Below are positions 14,834 through 16,615 of a DNA stretch of 16,615 nt, piece after piece (position 1 is the stretch's first letter; every line of letters begins with the position of its first letter). The notes under the pieces are model-generated. The model was given only the letters and a program-made list of their open reading frames with translations, was not told the origin of the DNA and searched no databases. The stretch lies in the NCBI GenBank assembly GCA_900769145.1, contig CAAGFN010000154.1, positions 1 to 16,615 on the forward strand, in the 5' to 3' direction. This stretch comes from Rikenellaceae bacterium. Lineage in GTDB: Bacteria > Bacteroidota > Bacteroidia > Bacteroidales > UBA932. Position numbers and translations under genes: made by a program.

Positions 14834-14971
14834 TTAATCCTCATAAGGTGGTTCAACTTTATTATACTCTTCGTCAGACTTCCAAGGGAGACTTGGCTTT
14901 TCTTTGCCATCAGCCTTAGGAGCATTTTTGATTTGCACCACGGTGTACTTTTCCTTTACGTTTTTATCCAT
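14834..14971 (-). CDS. Small hypothetical protein, 45 residues
   Basis: I do not recognise this protein. The frame extends upstream to 15040, but ATG 14971 gives a compact soluble product starting MDKNVKEKYTVVQIKNAP. It is rich in Lys, Glu and Pro and ends SDEEYNKVEPPYED, with no signal or membrane segment. A good promoter lies about 70 nt upstream. It lies 13 nt before the truncated deiminase gene and was probably co-transcribed with it. The longer start at 15040 would overlap the predicted start of transcription and is unlikely. Confidence 0.5.
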   Translation of the reverse strand: MDKNVKEKYTVVQIKNAPKADGKEKPSLPWKSDEEYNKVEPPYED

Positions 14972-15039
14972 AATATGCAATAGAAAGTAAGTTAGTAAAT
15001 AATTGTTAATTAACCATTTACGCGTAACTATTACGAACA

Positions 15040-15071
15040 CAAAGATGAATCCGTTTTCTTAGATAGCCAAA
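15040..15071 (-). promoter_or_regulatory. Candidate promoter of the 45-residue gene
   Basis: On the minus strand TTTG (15068-15071) is followed by 20 nt and CATCTTTG (15040-15047), one mismatch from TAnnTTTG. The predicted start near 15035 leaves a leader of about 65 nt before ATG 14971. Confidence 0.5.
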
Positions 15072-15111
15072 ATACTTATGTTAAAAGTTGTTAAAGGTTT
15101 TCAAATCTCAA

Positions 15112-15267
15112 TTGAAGGCTATTCTCAAGAAGTACAAATACCAGTTCCCTCACCTCGATGACCAGGTCATCAACCGCTACATCAAAGAAATCGCCCAGGC
15201 CGCAGGGTTGGCCGAGAATCTAAAGGTCGTCAAGAAACTAACCGACAAATACTACTACTTCAAGTAA
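15112..15267 (+). pseudogene. Remnant of a tyrosine recombinase (integrase)
   Basis: An open stretch of 51 codons has no ATG start and ends at TAA 15265-15267. It reads LKAILKKYKYQFPHL, then INRYIKEIAQAAGL and KVVKKLTDKYYYFK. This resembles the part of Bacteroidetes phage-type integrases just before the catalytic HxxR block, where ISNQKFN-YLKEIAQ-AGL-type sequences are usual. Neither the N-terminal core-binding domain nor the catalytic R...HxxR...Y residues are present. It is a fossil of an integrase gene, cut on both sides, and suggests an integrated element once occupied this spot. Confidence 0.55.
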
Positions 15268-15270
15268 ACT

Positions 15271-15335
15271 GCCTCATTCTAGTTTTTTTCTGCATCATTT
15301 TACGAAATTTGATGCAGATAATTCGTTTTTGAGGC
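15271..15335. promoter_or_regulatory. Nested dyad over the fic promoter (candidate operator)
   Basis: Outer arms GCCTCA (15271-15276) and TGAGGC (15330-15335) and inner arms CTGCATCA (15290-15297) and TGATGCAG (15310-15317) share almost the same centre, near 15303. The structure covers the upstream promoter element of fic. The Fic protein has a C-terminal winged-helix domain, so self-repression through this site is plausible. Confidence 0.65.
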
Positions 15336-15352
15336 AAAAAAATCTATATTTG
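15322..15352 (+). promoter_or_regulatory. Promoter of fic
   Basis: TTCG (15322-15325) is followed by 19 nt and TATATTTG (15345-15352). The downstream element matches TAnnTTTG fully; the upstream one differs at one base. The start codon at 15373 leaves a leader of about 15 nt. Confidence 0.65.
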
Positions 15353-15372
15353 CCCTGTAAACAGAACGCGCT

Positions 15373-16419
15373 ATGCACGAATTTGATTTCATAAATCGCC
15401 CCAAAGACCTCCTCACACCGGAGGTGGTCGCCCTGCTGACCCGCCTCCACGAGTGCCGGGGGCGCCAGGACCTCTTCATCGAAGCAGAGCCGGACGTCCT
15501 CACAGCTTTACTGGAAGTCGCAAAGATTCAGAGTACCGGCGCTTCCAACCGTATTGAGGGTATCTATACAACTGACGAACGCCTGAAGGCCATCATCCAG
15601 GAAAAGGTCAAGCCCCGCAACCGTAACGAGGAAGAGATTTCCGGCTATCGTGACGTGCTGGCAACCATCCACGAGTCCTACGAGTACATAGCTCCGCGCC
15701 CCAATAACATCCTGCAGTTGCACCGGGATCTCTATTCCTTCAGCAGCAGCGCTGTGGGCGGCACTTACAAGAGCTCCGACAACATCATTGCGGAAAAACA
15801 CGCAGATGGTTCTGAAAGCGTCCGCTTCCGTCCGGTCCCTGCTTTTCAAACAGCAGATGCTATGCTGAAGCTCTGCACCAAATACAACGAGGCCATCGAG
15901 ACCGGCACTTACGATCCGCTTCTTCTGATGCCGGTATTCATCCTGGACTTCCTCTGTATCCACCCCTTCAATGACGGTAACGGCCGTATGAGCCGACTTC
16001 TGACGCTCCTGCTTCTGTACCGCGCCGGATTCATCGTGGGCAAGTACATCAGTATCGAGATGCTCATCGAGAAGAGCAAGGACTCCTACTACGAGGCCCT
16101 TCAGGCCAGCTCCCAGAACTGGCACGAAGACGGGAACAATTATCTTCCCTTCCTCAAGTATATGCTGGGGGTCGTGGTCAAAGCTTACAACGAGTTTGAA
16201 GACCGAGTGGAGCACCTTCGCTATCGCAAGGTGTCCAAACCGGAGAGAATCAAGGCCATCATTGAACGAACCCCGGGCAAGATTACCAAGAAGGAAATCG
16301 CCCAGGCCTGCCCGGACATCAGCCTCACCACCATCGAGCGCACCCTGGCAGACCTCCTTGCCGCCGGATACATCGAGAAAACCGGCATAGGCAGAGCCAC
16401 AGCATATGTAAAGAAGTAA
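15373..16419 (+). CDS. fic: Fic family protein, class II, with C-terminal winged helix
   Basis: Fic proteins transfer AMP or another nucleotide moiety from a cofactor to hydroxyl groups of target proteins. The 348-residue protein has a complete core motif, H197-PFNDGNGR-MSR208 (HxFx(D/E)GNGRxxR). In its N-terminal Fic_N region it has the inhibitory helix motif S58-NRI-E62-G63, which marks class II, where Glu62 would clamp the active site through the second Arg. From about 290 a winged-helix domain follows (RIKAIIERTPGKITKKEIA, LTTIERTLADLLAAGYIEK), a common DNA-binding fusion in this class. The gene is intact and GC-rich compared with the region before it. It is alone, with its own promoter, dyad and terminator. 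No separate antitoxin gene is seen, as expected for class II. Confidence 0.92.
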   Translation: MHEFDFINRPKDLLTPEVVALLTRLHECRGRQDLFIEAEPDVLTALLEVAKIQSTGASNRIEGIYTTDERLKAIIQEKVKPRNRNEEEISGYRDVLATIHESYEYIAPRPNNILQLHRDLYSFSSSAVGGTYKSSDNIIAEKHADGSESVRFRPVPAFQTADAMLKLCTKYNEAIETGTYDPLLLMPVFILDFLCIHPFNDGNGRMSRLLTLLLLYRAGFIVGKYISIEMLIEKSKDSYYEALQASSQNWHEDGNNYLPFLKYMLGVVVKAYNEFEDRVEHLRYRKVSKPERIKAIIERTPGKITKKEIAQACPDISLTTIERTLADLLAAGYIEKTGIGRATAYVKK

Positions 16420-16501
16420 TCCGACTACAAGTCAATGATGCCGGATACCGAGAACTAGAACAAGTGGTGAAGTATTTCCGCCGGAATTTTATATAGAAAA
16501 T

Positions 16502-16550
16502 GAGGGTGACTAAAAAGTCCAAAACGGCTTAGAGGTCACTCTCTTTTTTT
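16502..16550 (+). terminator. Intrinsic terminator after fic
   Basis: Stem arms GAGGGTGAC (16502-16510) and GTCACTCTC (16535-16543) pair over 9 bp with one G-T wobble, around a 24-nt loop. Seven T residues follow at once (16544-16550). An alternative small hairpin (GACT/AGTC) can form at the left arm. It lies 82 bp past the fic stop. Confidence 0.75.
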
Positions 16551-16615
16551 GTCATTATGCCTTCGTGCGTCGGCTGCTCTCCTCCGGAGACCTTCCGCTT
16601 CGCTCCATCCCTCCC

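Noticed and set aside
15508..16215. A 235-codon minus-strand frame
   Set aside because: It is antisense to the intact fic gene and has a low-complexity, hydrophobic shadow composition.
16551..16615. Start of another gene or repeat at the right edge
   Set aside because: The stretch contains CTCCGGAG and a C/T-rich run but no codable start or clear repeat unit within the window; it is cut by the edge.

Overview
The window looks like a chromosomal segment of a gut- or rumen-type Bacteroidales bacterium. The reasons are a TonB-dependent receptor with an N-terminal carboxypeptidase-regulatory-like domain, an anaerobic sulfatase-maturating-type radical SAM enzyme, Bacteroidetes-type promoters (TTTG, about 19 nt, TAnnTTTG), almost no Shine-Dalgarno sequences, and families typical of the phylum (DUF4143 and DUF234 ATPases, a DUF6249-like membrane protein beside an ECF sigma factor). 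The species cannot be told from the sequence.

Layout. (i) 1-3037 is AT-rich and accessory. It holds a truncated lipoprotein gene behind an intact promoter, a DUF4143-type AAA ATPase whose promoter carries three 18-bp repeats at an exact 34-bp period, a frameshifted ribbon-helix-helix-like gene, and about 540 bp of scrambled, diverged short repeats with no convincing gene. (ii) 3038-11485 is a GC-richer, core-like block entirely on the minus strand. In transcription order it runs: glycosidase-like lipoprotein, Bcp peroxiredoxin, cardiolipin synthase, aldose-epimerase-like protein, radical SAM/SPASM enzyme, His-rich exported protein, TonB-dependent receptor. (iii) 11624-12913 is a divergent plus-strand three-gene cluster: DUF6249-like membrane protein, ECF sigma factor, and a small membrane protein whose start overlaps the sigma stop. 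(iv) 12925-15267 is again AT-rich and accessory: a DUF234-type AAA ATPase with its own tandem-dyad operator, a deiminase gene cut short just where that ATPase's promoter begins, a 45-residue small protein, and a remnant of a tyrosine recombinase. (v) 15271-16550 is a complete class II Fic protein with a large dyad over its promoter and a terminator after it.

How the parts fit. The His-rich protein and the TonB receptor probably form a metal or metal-complex uptake unit at the end of the minus-strand block; the substrate is not visible. The sigma cluster is a probable regulatory cassette of unknown target. The two ATPases and the Fic gene are unrelated in sequence but share a layout: a single gene with an exact TATATTTG -7 element and a repeat or dyad operator at the promoter. 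That suggests tightly self-controlled accessory (toxin- or defence-like) modules placed on either side of conserved genes. No CRISPR array, rRNA, tRNA, intact transposase or known riboswitch was seen.
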